From contig OX352761.1 of NCBI GenBank assembly GCA_947095585.1, forward strand, positions 23,465,777 through 23,529,776: 64,000 bases of DNA, given 5' to 3'. Origin of the DNA: Nephrocerus scutellatus (lineage: Eukaryota; Arthropoda; Insecta; Diptera; Pipunculidae). A program made the translations under genes and the position numbers. Below, in pieces: positions 21,927-33,016 of this stretch; the stretch's first letter is position 1, and each line of letters opens with the position of its first letter. Under the pieces are notes generated by a model. That model ran no database searches and was not told where the DNA came from. It saw only the letters and a program-made list of their open reading frames with translations.

Positions 21927-22062
21927 GTTGTGGACCAGTCTCTAATAGTTTCTCACGATCATTCGTGTTGTGTGTGTTATAATTTTGCACACAAATGGAA
22001 GGGACCTAGGATATGAAACCGTATTCAAAAGACTATTTGAGAAGCATTCTATGACAGTTATT
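21927..22062 (-). mobile_element. Decayed SINE fragment (same family as 17938)
   Basis: CTCACGATCATTCGTGTTGT, AATGGAAGGGACCTAGGATA and TTTGAGAAGCATTCTATGAC parallel CTCGCGACCATTTGTGCTGT, GAAGGGACCTACAATTTAAT and TTGAGAAGCTTTCCGTGACA of the copy at 54929-55226. The promoter part is missing. Divergence is high, so it is older. Confidence 0.55.
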
Positions 22063-22454
22063 ACGTTTGCAGACATTCAAGAGAATGTTAAGTAGGTATG
22101 CAATGCACTCCACAAAAATCGAAAAACTTGAAAAGATCAAACTATCTTTCTGTAGGTATACAGCAACATTTTTCGATGCCCACCGACGCTCTATTGCGCA
22201 GCTAAGCACGATATCTCTAGAAAATATCTGTCTGAAATCTTGTCAGTAACCTTACTATAGGATCCTTACTATTGCTTATGGTAGAAGTGCAGTCGACCCA
22301 ATTGCCTCGAGTAATATATTCCTAAGCAGCAATTTAGATGTTTTCTAGAAGCTTTACCTCTTCATGGATGTGAACATGACAGTCCATAGCCAACAGCAAC
22401 ACTGCAAACATAGCTAAGTGGTACAGTAAAAAAATGACTCTCATAAATACAAAT

Positions 22455-22497
22455 ATAGTATATATATACTATATATATATACTATATACTACACATA
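22455..22497. repeat. AT microsatellite, self-complementary
   Basis: TATAGTATATATATACTATATATATATACTATATACT can fold on itself. It is a simple repeat without other content. Confidence 0.8.
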
Positions 22498-22499
22498 TC

Positions 22500-23525
22500 A
22501 CTAAAAATTTAAATTGATTTTTATAAAACTTTAATGACAGTTTCGAAAAAAATGTTGTGCAATTTTCATAAATAATTTTTTTAGCATTCAATAAGCGGCA
22601 CTTATAAGACCAATGCCAAAATGAATTCCAATACATTTAAAAAAATTAATTTATTTATAAAATATTTAACAATTCCAATGATCATCACTCGCTTTACTGG
22701 GCAATCCACGAATGCTTCACTTTTTTAAAACTCACTGCGACAATGTAGATTTCAACAACACTATAAAAACATTTCGGTTGTTACCCCTCTAAAGAAAATG
22801 TTTAAGACCCGCCCATTTGTAACAGACTTCGATTCTCTATTGCACAGCAACCGCAAGAGAGATGGTTAACTCTGTTGCTCATTTGTTCCATTCCGCTCAT
22901 TTCTTACTTTCAATATTATTTATTTACTCATTTGCAAAAACTTAACAAACAGCAATGAAGAAGCGAGACAACCTATACTCTCTTCCAAAGGTAAAGTATA
23001 AACCACCCTCTCATCGTTGTGTAGAAACAGCAAAAGCAATGTTGTGAGTAGACCTCCTCCAATTGTTGTTTTTCTTTTATCACTATGGTTTCCCGTTGTC
23101 TCTCTCTTTCTAACCATGTGAAATGGTAGTTCTGTTCTATTCCTTACGAGTACCATGTTAGATCCTTATTTTCCTTATTCCTCTTATGAACGAAACACTG
23201 ATCATCGTCGTATGCTCGAGTGATTTAGGTTACAGGCTCTGTTGACTCACTTTGTCGGTGAAGCAGCGCAGAGTAACTGAAACAGTAGATAACTCGTATT
23301 GGTTGCGCGGTGTATGAATGCACTGGAATGAATCGAAAATACAAACGAAAAATAGGAACAGCACAACAAAAAACAAAACAAAAAAACATCACCGTTCGTA
23401 TTTTGTTTTGGCCACTAAACAGGACTGGTTTCCCAACTTTTCAGTTCTTGTTGAATTCTCAAAGAGGCAGTGGGTGCCCATTGTTGTATGTTACTTTTTG
23501 ACGTTTTACGTTCTGTGTTAGCCCA
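22500..23525. other. Unclassified AT-rich sequence
   Basis: No TE protein and no repeat shared with the rest of the window. Small frames on both strands show no domain. Confidence 0.4.
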
Positions 23526-23529
23526 ACCT

Positions 23530-24090
23530 GGGCTTATAGTCAAGCGCCGCAATTTCGCTTACGTGTTTTATTATTGTTCGGCACTGCACGGCACGGTCGC
23601 AGTGTCATTCTAGCATTGCGTGAATGCCGTGGTGAACCGCCGGGGCACTGGCAATACTCTGTCCTTGCATTTGTCATCATCGCGTTTCGTGTGTGCTGTG
23701 GTGTGGTTCGTGTTCACTTTCTCCGGCGTGCGCTCGTTTACGGACCAGGAACGATCACATTGGCAAACGTTAGTCGATTTCGTTATTCCAGAGTGCCAGC
23801 AACGCATTGGTAAAAAAAAAACACACACACAAGTCGTCATTGCGTTTCAGGTTTTAATCGGGCCGACGCGTTTGCAAAAAGGATTTTATGTGCGTCTTAA
23901 CCGCCGGAAAAAGAATCCTACCTACTCGTCGAATCAATGTCATCGATTTTCGGAGGATCAATGATTCCAACGTGTCGCGTTGTCGTGTCGTGTCGTGCCT
24001 TCTAAGTGAGTTCGTGAGTGCGTGCACAGTTAACCGAAAACCTGTGATGCGTGTCTAGAGACACATAGCGGTAATGTTAGATCAACTCAC
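23530..24090. other. GC/CpG-richer island, possible upstream 5' UTR exon
   Basis: This stretch stands out for CpG-containing words (GGCACGGTCGCAGTG, CGTGTCGCGTTGTCGTGTCG, GCCGGGGCACTGGC) inside AT-rich DNA. CTTCTAAGTGAGTTCGTGAG near 24000 contains GTGAGT, a possible splice donor. Frames of 76-114 codons are not conserved-looking. It lies 7.7 kb upstream of the Spineless-like coding exon on the same strand, so it could be a promoter or noncoding first exon. That is inference only. Confidence 0.3.
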
Positions 24091-24099
24091 ATGCAATGC

Positions 24100-24745
24100 A
24101 AAAACCTACAACAACAACATAAGAAAATAATTCATGTTTTTGATGGCAACGCAACAACGACCGTCAACATAGAAAACGGAAAACATCGGATATCTGTGTC
24201 AAGGATACCAATAAGAAAAATTGTGCATTCACATCAGAGTGGAGCAATTGGAATTGCATTTTTGCCATTTTTGAAGATACAATTTAGGAGCTTTTTATCT
24301 TTTGCGCACACATCAACCTTAGTTTGTATTTGTTTTGCAAAAATTATTCCGTGAAAGTGTAAAAATTTGGGGAATTTTAACGTTTTGTTGAGGTTTTGAT
24401 TAATTTTTTGAGATGATCTAGAAATTTTGCTTAAATTTTTTACCAACTGGACCGTTCGTTTAGTTCTATTTGATGGACCTGTTCCATTTGAAAGACATCT
24501 TTAACATTTGACTTATGTACATCATCCATACAGTTATACACGCAACTACCAACCAAATGGTCGGGTGTATAAAAAAATAGCTGGAAGCACTTCCAGACGG
24601 AGGTTGGTTATCGTCTTTGCAAGGGTGACCATCACTATACCTACGTGCATAGGTTCCTTTTTCTTTATGGTCTCTATTTACCCTATTATGTACCTACACA
24701 CTCTGTTTTAAACATCTTACCACCTGATAACATGTATACCAGATA
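24100..24745. other. Unclassified AT-rich sequence
   Basis: No recognisable gene or TE. Contains ordinary AT-rich DNA leading to the MITE at 24752. Confidence 0.4.
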
Positions 24746-24751
24746 TCTATA

Positions 24752-25420
24752 CAGGATGTCCCAGAATTCGTGGTACAAACGAAGCAGTATGAAAGAGGAG
24801 GTCATTTCCAACCAAGTAAAGTTTTTTTTTTAATTGTTGATGGTTCTAAAGTTATTCCACTTTTAGTGTAGATATGCAATGAAATCGAATACACACCCAC
24901 ACACACACATTTTATTTCTGACAACGTAGCTTATTTTAGCACTCGAAAGTGCATTCTCTAATAAACATGACTTACTTTGTAAAACCCATTATTCTCTTTT
25001 GAATATTCCTATGCGTGATACCATTTAAGAATCTGCATTAATGCCGCAAGTTTTTCTGATAGTCGGTCAACTTTCTGTAGTACATTGTTTTTCCGACAGA
25101 GCTACTTAAAAAAAAATTTGGGAAAGAAAAATTGTTTTAATTTGACAGAAGATAATAAAGTTTGTAAATATGACTTTATTGGAAAGGCACACTCTTCCAA
25201 ATCGTATTAAAAAATAAACATAAACCAAAGGAACTGTTGGTTTTTTTTAAATTAATTTTTTAGTGACGACGTAGGTATGCGATTTTACCCAAAAAATACT
25301 AAAAATGGAATAACTTTTGAACCATCAACAATTCGATAAAACTTCATATGGCTATTTTGGTTGGAAATGACCTCCGCTATCACCCTGCTTCGTTTTTACC
25401 ACGAATTCTGGAACACCCTG
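24752..25420. mobile_element. Long-TIR MITE flanked by TA (copy A)
   Basis: Left end CAGGATGTCCCAGAATTCGT at 24752; the right end, reverse complemented, is CAGGGTGTTCCAGAATTCGT. The inverted arms continue through GAGGTCATTTCCAACCAA and GATGGTTCNAAAGTTATTCC for about 115-130 bp. TA stands on both sides (24750-24751 and 25421-25422), the Tc1/mariner target duplication. No coding capacity inside. Other copies: 41907 (B), 43462 and 45085 (C and an inverted partial). Confidence 0.85.
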
Positions 25421-25422
25421 TA

Positions 25423-26340
25423 TATACACCTTTCTAATTAGTATCTAATAGATACCTTAAAAGCCAAAGTAGGTATCAATTATATAATTAGACTTCCCGA
25501 TGTGTGCGACTTCTAATAGATATCTACTAAATACTACATCAGGAAGCGTAGGTTTCCAATACATACCTATGATATACTAATACTCTTTTGCCAAAAACAT
25601 GGTCAGCACCGGCTATTGTATCCTATAAATTCTACTGCAAAATAATTCATTCGCCCATATTCAATCTATATGTCGTGCTTAGAAGATCAGTAATGGTACC
25701 TAGCACAAATGTTTTTGAGAGTGATACAGAAATGCGGAAACGCTCATAGATTTTATAGTTCTAGATCATCCGAATCCGGGGTTTTCCTCACCAAAACAGT
25801 CTAATTATCCGTAAGTCAAATTTCTCGAATGCGGCTAAAAGTTTGAAATGTTTCTTGCTAAGCAATCGAATCTCAAATCTATAAAAAAGCACTGGTGTCT
25901 TATTAACCAGAACGTTGAAAGTTTTAATTAAGTTACAGGATGTGAAGATTCTAGATTTTGTTTCATTAAACTTCCTATTGCCGATACAAAAACTTCCATT
26001 GCTTATGCGGGTATATGTGGTGGACTATGCAAACTTCCGACGACTTGAAAACATAGCATTACCACGCCTTCTCCCAAATGAGCTCTAATATTTTTTTTTT
26101 AAAGCAACTGATTGAATAGAACTCCAAAGATTTTGTTCATTTGAAGCAAGCTTGGATTAGATTTAGATATAGATTTTATTTTATTACCATTCATTTAAAT
26201 TATTACAGTATTGTTTTACTTCAAAATCAAAAAAGCATGGCATTGCCGTCTGCCAATTGACAATTAATTCTGTACAATAATTATGTAGTTTTTCCACTTC
26301 TGATTTAGTAAAATAAAAATAGAAATTGATATTAAAAAAT
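25423..26340. other. Unclassified AT-rich sequence
   Basis: A pair of degenerate TCTAATAGATA phrases lies near 25445 and 25513. No gene. 25790-25960 faintly suggests a minus-strand retrotransposon frame (VIRHQCFFIDLRF-like), too weak to call. Confidence 0.4.
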
Positions 26341-26342
26341 AA

Positions 26343-26990
26343 CGAACTTAATTACTCTAGAAGTTGAGCGTAATAATTTGATCTCGCGTATGCTAGAGCA
26401 ACTTTGCTATAGCGATACAGTTGTGTCACATGAGGCTTGTTTAAGCATCCTAGTACTTCCACGTCTGGTATAAAATCAGTTCCGAAAAAGTGTCTTCTCG
26501 TTTCTCTCAGCAGCGGGCACCTTCCAAGGAAATGTAGAACATCTTCCCTTTCTCCAAGATCACATAGGGTGCAAATAATTTGAGGAGTGGAGTAGTTCGC
26601 CACGAAGTTTTATCACCATCGATAGTTCATCCACACTATATTCGTCCGTAAAGTGTAAATAGAAATCATTTATCGCACCGTACATATTCGTGGGCGCCGT
26701 GGCACAGTGAATGTCTTGCAGATTGTGACATAATTGGCTATACGTGGTTCTGTGAATCGAGGCCGCTGCATCTCTTAGAAAGTCTTCCCATAGTTGAAAG
26801 TCGACTTTTTATGAGGTTTCCATTTTTGATACTCTTCTATATTAAGTCAAAGCTACATCCCACAGCCTTGCGCTAGCTCCAGCCATTCCGCGTACCAGCT
26901 TGACTGATTGGAAATTGTCCTAAGTGCAATTTTCTTGGGCAATCGATAATTTGGCATTCAAGAACCTTCAGGATATAGTCAACTTGCATC
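26343..26990 (-). pseudogene. Non-LTR retrotransposon C-terminal fragment with zinc knuckle
   Basis: Reading leftward: VKLVRGMAGASARLWDVAL, DFQLWEDFLRDAAASIHRTT, YSQLCHNLQDIHCATAPTNM and YGAINDFYLHFTDEYS; after a shift, MANYSTPQIICTLCDLGERE and DVLHFLGRCPLLRETRRHFF, with the C-x2-C...H-x4-C pattern of the ORF2 C-terminus. Several frameshifts and stops. RT and endonuclease are absent. The clade is not certain: the zinc ending is shared by R1-, I- and Jockey-group elements. Confidence 0.65.
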
Positions 26991-26994
26991 CACT

Positions 26995-27715
26995 TTATCT
27001 TTAAGGAATCATGGGTAGGGTTTGACAAAAGTCACCGGCAAGTTAAAAGTTGATGTCAATTATATTGTCGCTAATTTCTTTTCAAGTTTTCTTGACCACT
27101 ATAGTGAGCGATCAGTGAGTGAGTGGCTCATGGTACATTCGTCCAACAATATTACAGAAGCATCTTGGAAAATTTGTCCTAGTGGTGTATTTTTATCGAA
27201 TTGTTCGAACTGTTGAAGTGAAACATTTATTGTTAATATAAATGTAGAATGTGCCGTTTTTCTACCGCTGAGCAGTGTGGCAGCAATTGTGGAAGAACCT
27301 ACGGATTTACCGAGCTATCTGTTAGCTATGAAAATATGTTCCCTGTGTCGTCGGGTGCAATGATTAATGACAGTTTGCCATCATTATTGTCTGCACTTTT
27401 TATTATGATATGATATGACAAACGCAGCGCTTAACTGTGTCCAAATTTTGCAGATTATCATAAAAGCGAAGCTGCCGAGTTCATTACGATCATACGATCG
27501 ATCTTAATGACATCGTAAATGATCAAGTAATGAATCCTCGCGCTGTAGAAAGGACAGTCCACAGTCTTTACTTCACTAAAATATTTTTTCTTCAATATTT
27601 CTATAGGACCTTCATCCAGCATATCATCTGAATAAGGTGCAGTCATATCATTATACGTTGCTCTCTCACGCTCTTCACACGAAAATCTTGGTAAACTTAA
27701 TAGCAAAGATCATAA
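26995..27715. other. Unclassified sequence
   Basis: No protein domain on either strand. May be host intronic or intergenic DNA. Confidence 0.4.
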
Positions 27716-27724
27716 TATACTTTA

Positions 27725-28390
27725 AGTATTTATTGTCTTTTTTACTTTTTGAAGTGAAAGGTGGTTAACTTTCACACGACCTAGAGAGTTGAAATTTTTT
27801 GAGTATCTAAGTCCAAAATAGCGTTTTTATGTTCCTCGTATGAGGTTTGGTTTGATGGTTTGAAATCGCGCCATTTTCTCGTTTTTGAGGGCTTTTTTAA
27901 CCACCTTTCGCACGACCGATAGTGCTAAAATTTTGTGAGCGGCTCAATGTCAGGGGCCCATTTTGATATCCCGCTTTTGACGCGTGCGGGCACGTGCGGC
28001 GCTTGTGAACCGTGGAAAAAAGTAAATTCTTTGATATAGCCCCGACCTTAAAAAAGATTTTTCTTGGGCGATTATTACCCATTATAAACAACTGTGTGGC
28101 GTGTCTCGATGTATATATAAAAGTTTGTACCTGAAAAACGAAGTGTCGCGTTTCGCGTGTGGCGCGTGTGATGGGTTGAAATTTTTTTTTCGACTTCTTT
28201 AAGGTCCTTTTTAACAAAACTTCCTCACGACCTACCACGAGCTGAAGTTTTGTAAGTTTCTAAGTCCAAAATAGCATTTTTTTTATTCCGAGTATAACAC
28301 GTGTCGCGTGTGGCGCGTTTGATGGCTTAACATTTTTTTCTGCCTTTTTTGGGGTCCTTTTATTTCACTTAACTTTCTCGGCCTCTTTTT
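27725..28390. repeat. Tandem/dispersed repeat with CACGCGACAC-type motifs
   Basis: CTAAGTCCAAAATAGC occurs at 27810 and 28261, each preceded by a CACGACCTA...GAGNTGAA phrase. A third related block is GCACGACCGATAGTGCTAAA near 27908. GTGTCGCGTNTNGCGTGTGG-type words occur at 28142-28168 and 28301-28318. Related phrases recur near 38.5 and 42.9 kb. Unit lengths are irregular (about 130-450 bp). Confidence 0.6.
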
Positions 28391-28399
28391 CTTTTACTT

Positions 28400-30700
28400 T
28401 ATGTCTTATATCCACTTGTGGGTGCTAGGGCCTCTACTACGCCTACGCGCCATCGCGTCCGGTTTCTGGCAATGAGCTTCAGCGCTCTCCAACTCTTCCC
28501 CAATTGCTGTGACTCCCCCTCTTTTTGTGATAGTAGCGGTCACCTTCCAGGTACTGAACCCATACAACAGCACATATTTAACATTTGAACGAAACAGTCG
28601 CAGCTTAGTGTTTAAGCTGATCGCATTGCTTTGCCAAATCATGAACATCATTCCAAACACTGATTTGGCTTTGCCGATTCGGTTGACAATGTCCTGTTCG
28701 GTTCCACCTTCGGTCGAGACAATACTCCCAAGATATTGGAAACTCTCTACTCTCTCTACCGGCTGTCCAGCAATGTTAACATGAGTAACTGAGTTAGTGC
28801 CGAGGTTGATGATTTTGGTTTTGGCAGTATTAATCTTCAAACCCGCAACATTTCCCTCCCTCTCCACATTTGTAGTCATTGGGTGCAGCTCCATAATTCT
28901 GTGTGAGAGTAAACAAACGTCGTCAGCGTAATCCAGATGTTTGAGTTGAGATGTAAGAGTCCAACGAATTCCTCCGTTTCCAGTAGATAAAGCTGCGCGA
29001 AGTACATCGCTAATCACCAACAAAAAGAGTATCGGCGATAGAATGCAACCTTGTCGTACCCCACTTACGATCTCAAATTCCTCTGACAGCTTTCCTCTAT
29101 GCAGCACATAACATTTAGAGCCATCATAGGTTGCTTTAACAATAGCTATTAGTTTATCGGGTATACCTCTCCTGCGCAAGACGAGCCAGATAAACTATCT
29201 GTTGACACTGTCAAACGCCTTCTCAAAATCGATGAACAGAAGATGCAGTGGAGACCGGAACTCAACGCACTGTTCAATAATGATCCGCAGGGTGTTAATG
29301 TGGTTTACACAGGAGGATCCAGTGCGGAAACCTGCTTGTTCGGCATCGAGTGTATCCTCCAGATGTTCCTTAATTCGCTCAAGTACTACTTTGATCTTTG
29401 GCTTTTACCTTTGCAACTGCAGAAAGAACGCAAATGCGTCTCCAGTTTTCGCACTCCATAAGACTACCTTTTTTAGGGAGCTTGACATTTCAATCCCTTC
29501 TTCCAATCGTCGGGGAAACTTTCTGACTCCCAAGCTCTCTCTACAAGATGATATTAAAGCTTTGCTGATGTCGTTGGAGCGGCGCGCAGAAGCTCTGTTC
29601 GCGGTAGCGATCTCATCTGTACTGGAGTTGAGGTGCGAATTCGGGAAATTGTTGCTTCCGGCAGCACCGTTTGATTTGGGTGCATATCGTTGGCGAACAC
29701 GGTTAAGGACCGTAGAAAAATTATCTTTCTATCGCTTAAGCTGATCCTCAGCGAAACGAGTACGGCACCATCTAGGCCTTTCACCGGATGTTGGCTAGAG
29801 TGGTGACCACCTGTCAGCTCTTTGGTGATTCTGTAAACGGTTCTGCTATCGCACCTGATCCTTCCTCTGCTTCTGAGGCCAGGTTGTTAATATATTAATT
29901 ATACGTTTGTCTTGTCACGTCTTACACTACGCTGCACTTCTCTCATTTTCGATACAGGGACTCTAGCTCGATCCTCGCTGCTGCTGGGGTATCTACAATA
30001 CGAGCTTTAAGTATAGCTTACGCCCTTCAATCCGCCTCATGGTTTCTTCGGTAAGCCACGTGCTGTACCTTTCCTGGCTTCTACAAGCAATACTTTCCGC
30101 TCCAGATGTGAAAACATGTTTCACAACCTTCCAATGTTCTTGGATGGTTGTCGGCAGTGAGCTGCTGATTGCTTCCAATCCTTGCGATAAATGATCCCTT
30201 CATTGTTGGCGTATTCAGGGAATCTTTAGCTGGTCGATGTTGCACCTAGGCATTCGGATGATATTGCGGATTCTTTGAACTGATGCAGTACGTAACTGGG
30301 CAGTAGCTTCAATAAGATGATGATCCCGAACCATACCCATGTCGGCTATTCGTCTGTTTCGGACGTCTAAAAGACAGCTCCTAAATCGTCGGCTAATCGC
30401 CGCATGGTCGATTTGGTCGAATGATGATTGCCTGCCAGATGCCAGCTGACTTTGTGGCAGGTCTTATGCTCAAGCATGGTGCCACCTATGACAAGGTGGT
30501 TGGTGTTGCAGAAATCAACACATCTTTCACCATTGTCATTTCTTTCGCCGAGGCCGTGCTTCCCAATCACATGACTGAGTCCTTCATTGTCGTTGCCTAC
30601 CTTGGATTGTCTGAATTCTCCTGACAAACGATAAATGGTTTTGTGGATTTCTGGTCTCTCGGTGTTATCAGTTGATGTTTCAAATTCTCCCAATGACCAC
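28400..30700 (-). pseudogene. RTE-like family 1 retrotransposon (EN + RT), 5'-truncated
   Basis: Reading leftward: endonuclease C-terminal part at 30693-30300 (QSKVGNDNEGLSHVIGKHGL, GERNDNGERCVDFCNTNHLV, HKTCHKVSWHLAG); a linker at 30180-29760 (STWLTEETMRRIEGRKLYLK); RT fingers at 29620-29180 in shifted frames (GLIVKLPKKG, NWRRICVLSA); and then a clean 257-codon frame from 29179: RRRGIPDKLIAIVKATYDGS, GVRQGCILSPILFLLVISDV, LDYADDVCLLSHRIMELHPM, YLGSIVSTEGGTEQDIVNRI and LRLFRSNVKYVLLYGFSTWK. The palm with YADD is intact here. The tail is scrambled after WKVT, and EN is interrupted by several shifts. Pieces of this family also lie at 3228-3928, 5115-5560 and 12218-12400. Confidence 0.85.
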
Positions 30701-30704
30701 TCAT

Positions 30705-31445
30705 TCGAGTGCTGTTATATCATCTACTATTACTGTAAGATCGCAATGTTGCGTCCAGCCCCCGATTGCAAATATCTAATTACAAAAGAGTTCCCAATAG
30801 CCGTGACTCATGTAAGTATCATTCCGTATCCTCAGTCATCTCATCAAATGGGACACGATTCTCAATTGAGAAGTCAGATATTTTTTTGGATTCGTTATCT
30901 TTCCGCTCCTTCTCAGTTGACTTTGACAAATTTTAATGCTGAGCTGACATATAGCTGAGAATGTTGTTCCACACTGAATCCTCACAGAGCAGAATGCCAA
31001 TTATGTATTCTGCGCACCCCGCAGTTACATGGTCATATTTTTTTTGTGCTTTTGATTCTTTTCAAAAGAATTTTACTTCTGTCTGTTTATTGTCGCCTCT
31101 CGCCTCTCTTCAGCAAATGTAATATCCAAGATAAAAAGCTCGGGAACACATTTTTCCTTAAAAGCCATAAGTAAGCCGGATTTTCTTTGCATTACAACCT
31201 CAACAATAATATCCAGATACCCTAAATTTTAACGCTTTTTCGAAAGACCGACGGCGTTTTATATTTTTTTTTATAGAAAATAAATATATTTCAGGATTGT
31301 GTAGATTGTCTTCAAAAGTAATTCGCAAAACGAGTTTTTCTCCGGAATTTATTGAATGCAATCGAGAAATATGCGTACAAAATTCCCGCCAACAAAGGAA
31401 AGTCGCCGACGCAGTATCTAAATTGAAATTACAATAAAATTTGGC
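30705..31445. other. Unclassified AT-rich sequence upstream of the host exon
   Basis: No TE signature and no gene. It may be single-copy intron DNA of the Spineless-like gene. Confidence 0.4.
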
Positions 31446-31449
31446 CATC

Positions 31450-31487
31450 GTCGTCATCATCATTATCATCATCATCATCATTACATC
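31450..31487. repeat. ATC microsatellite
   Basis: ATC repeats, partly interrupted (ATCATCATTATCATCATCATC region). Simple repeat. Confidence 0.8.
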
Positions 31488-31749
31488 GATGCACGCCGCA
31501 ATGCATTAACCGGCGCACACTCTATAACCATATATGCGTTAATATTTACTACTACGGACGTGTGTGCTGCTTCTGCTGCTGTTGTTGCCGCTGCAGCCAA
31601 ATGAGGATCCAAACAACGCATAATCAAGCGCAACCAACACGCCCACGCAACACCGCCATCAGTACAGGGATCGCGAGGATCTAAAGTGAAGCGCCGTTTA
31701 TTGTTTTATTTTTCCATCCCGCCGCACCCTTCGTCTCGTGTATCTTCAG

Positions 31750-31856
31750 ATCGGCAGAGAAACGGCATTCAAAACGGCGACCATAACGAACTCCCTCACA
31801 ATGAGCCAGCTGGGCACCGTTTATGCCACAAAACGCAGACGGAGAAACGGAAAGAG
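31750..31856 (+). other. ss: Predicted host exon (5' UTR + start codon)
   Basis: A pyrimidine-rich stretch (TTTATTTTTCCATCCCGCCG, then CACCCTTCGTCTCGTGTATC) leads to TTCAG at 31745-31749, a good splice acceptor. The exon would run from 31750 to the AG before GTAAGT at 31857. The acceptor is an inference: transcription could also start further left in the same exon. The frame upstream of the ATG has no stop back to 31750, so the start is chosen from protein similarity and from the purine at -3 (ACAATG). Confidence 0.55.
31801..31856 (+). CDS. ss: Spineless / aryl hydrocarbon receptor, first coding exon
   Basis: Eighteen codons read MSQLGTVYATKRRRRNGK, followed by AG and the donor GTAAGT at 31857-31862. 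The exon ends in phase 2: the split codon AG|N would give Ser or Arg. I recognise this as the N-terminus of insect Spineless (fly aryl hydrocarbon receptor), whose YATKRRRRNGKS stretch leads into the bHLH domain; the basic RKRR cluster also occurs near the start of nematode and vertebrate AhR. The protein is a bHLH-PAS transcription factor that works with Tango (ARNT) in the nucleus and in flies controls antennal and distal leg identity, bristle growth and photoreceptor subtype. The bHLH and PAS exons are not in the window, so a very long intron follows. Identification rests on 18 residues plus a perfect donor. Confidence 0.75.
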
Positions 31857-31862
31857 GTAAGT

Positions 31863-32730
31863 CAAGTCGCTGTACTATTACCATAATCATCCATAATCCA
31901 TGTTGCTCGCAGTGGGGTGGTGATGATGGTGCTCCTTCAGCACCAGATTGAAAGATTTCAATCATCTCCCTGTTGTTATTGTTGTTGTGTTGGTCAATGA
32001 ATCAAGGTAGGATTTCGCGCCGTCGTCGTGGGATGCTCCTGGCTGGGTGTCCGTGTCCGATCGTCTTGTAACTTTAACTTCTATGGGAGCAGATGAGGGC
32101 CCACCTGCTGCTGGCTATAGCCGCCTTGATGTTCTCCCATCAATCAGAATCCCATCACTAAAACGCATAATCATAATCATAATAAAAATTGTTGTTGGAA
32201 CGTCCTCACCGCGGGGATTGTGTGCTTTTGTATGTGTGTGTGTGTGTGTATGTCTCCTGATGTCCTTGTGGTGGCGCGACGATTTGTTAAATTAATGATG
32301 CAGTTATTGTATAGCTTCACGCCCTGAGATTCTGCTGCTGTTCGCTGCCGCTTGTCGACTTGTTGTCACCTTCGCTCTTTGGTTGAATTATTCATTGTCC
32401 AACATTAGTGCTCCAACTCAGTATGACATGGAATCATAAGTTCATGACATACTTATGTACCGTGAGAATCAATTTGCTTGAATTTTTCTCCACTGCACGA
32501 AAGTTGGTGGTTAGGTCCTTTCAGAGAAATAGTGCCGGAGCTCGCAAGGCAAGTCATATTTTTGGGGCGCTTCAAAGCTTAAAAGCTATGCGGGAAAGGA
32601 ACATTTTTTTAAAAGATCTGTTTTTTGCAGCCTGCGTGTGTTTGATGTGATTATTCTCTGCAAGTATTTACGAACATTTCCCTTCTTTTTTGACATTTCT
32701 TCTGGAGGGGAAGATTCAGTGCTTGCATCT
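31863..32730. other. Single-copy-looking intronic DNA next to the exon
   Basis: Mixed composition with short simple repeats (TTG near 31975; TGTGTGTGTGTG at about 32233-32249). No TE relic. If this is the start of the intron, it is a good place to look for conserved regulatory sequence. Confidence 0.4.
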
Positions 32731-32734
32731 CATT

Positions 32735-32980
32735 TTCGGTGCAACAGACCGTTGCGGTTTCGTGACTATTCGTGTTTTGTACATAAGTGGCAGGACCGGG
32801 AGCTATTATTTAAAGCCATATATGAAAGACGAATTGAGAAGCTCTCCCATGACCATTACTCGGACGTTTATCAGATTTCGCGAGATATGTTGGTACTGTG
32901 AAAAAGCTTTTTGGTGTTTTTTTGGGATTGAAACTTTGAACCTCCCGCTCAATGGTTCATCCCACTAACCACTGAGTCGG
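32735..32980 (-). mobile_element. Decayed SINE copy (same family as 17938)
   Basis: TTCGGTGCAACAGACCGTTG opens it, parallel to TTCGGCGCGACAGACCGTTG in the 54929 copy. Then come GACGAATTGAGAAGCTCTCC, ACTCGGACGTTTATCAGATT and GGGATTGAAACTTTGAACCT (decayed B box) and ACCACTGAGTCGG. The ordered matches run the whole length, but the B box has mutated (GATTGAAACT against GATTCGAACC). An old, inactive copy. Confidence 0.65.
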
Positions 32981-33016
32981 ATCGTCAATGAAGGCAATTG
33001 TCAATTAAGGGCTTAC

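Noticed and set aside
25690..25960. Faint minus-strand LINE-like peptide
   Set aside because: Only scattered words fit and no motif block is complete.
26690..26720. GGGCGCCGTGGCACAGTG resembles the SINE head
   Set aside because: It lies inside a readable retrotransposon frame on the minus strand (CATAPTNMYG), and no B box or SINE body follows.
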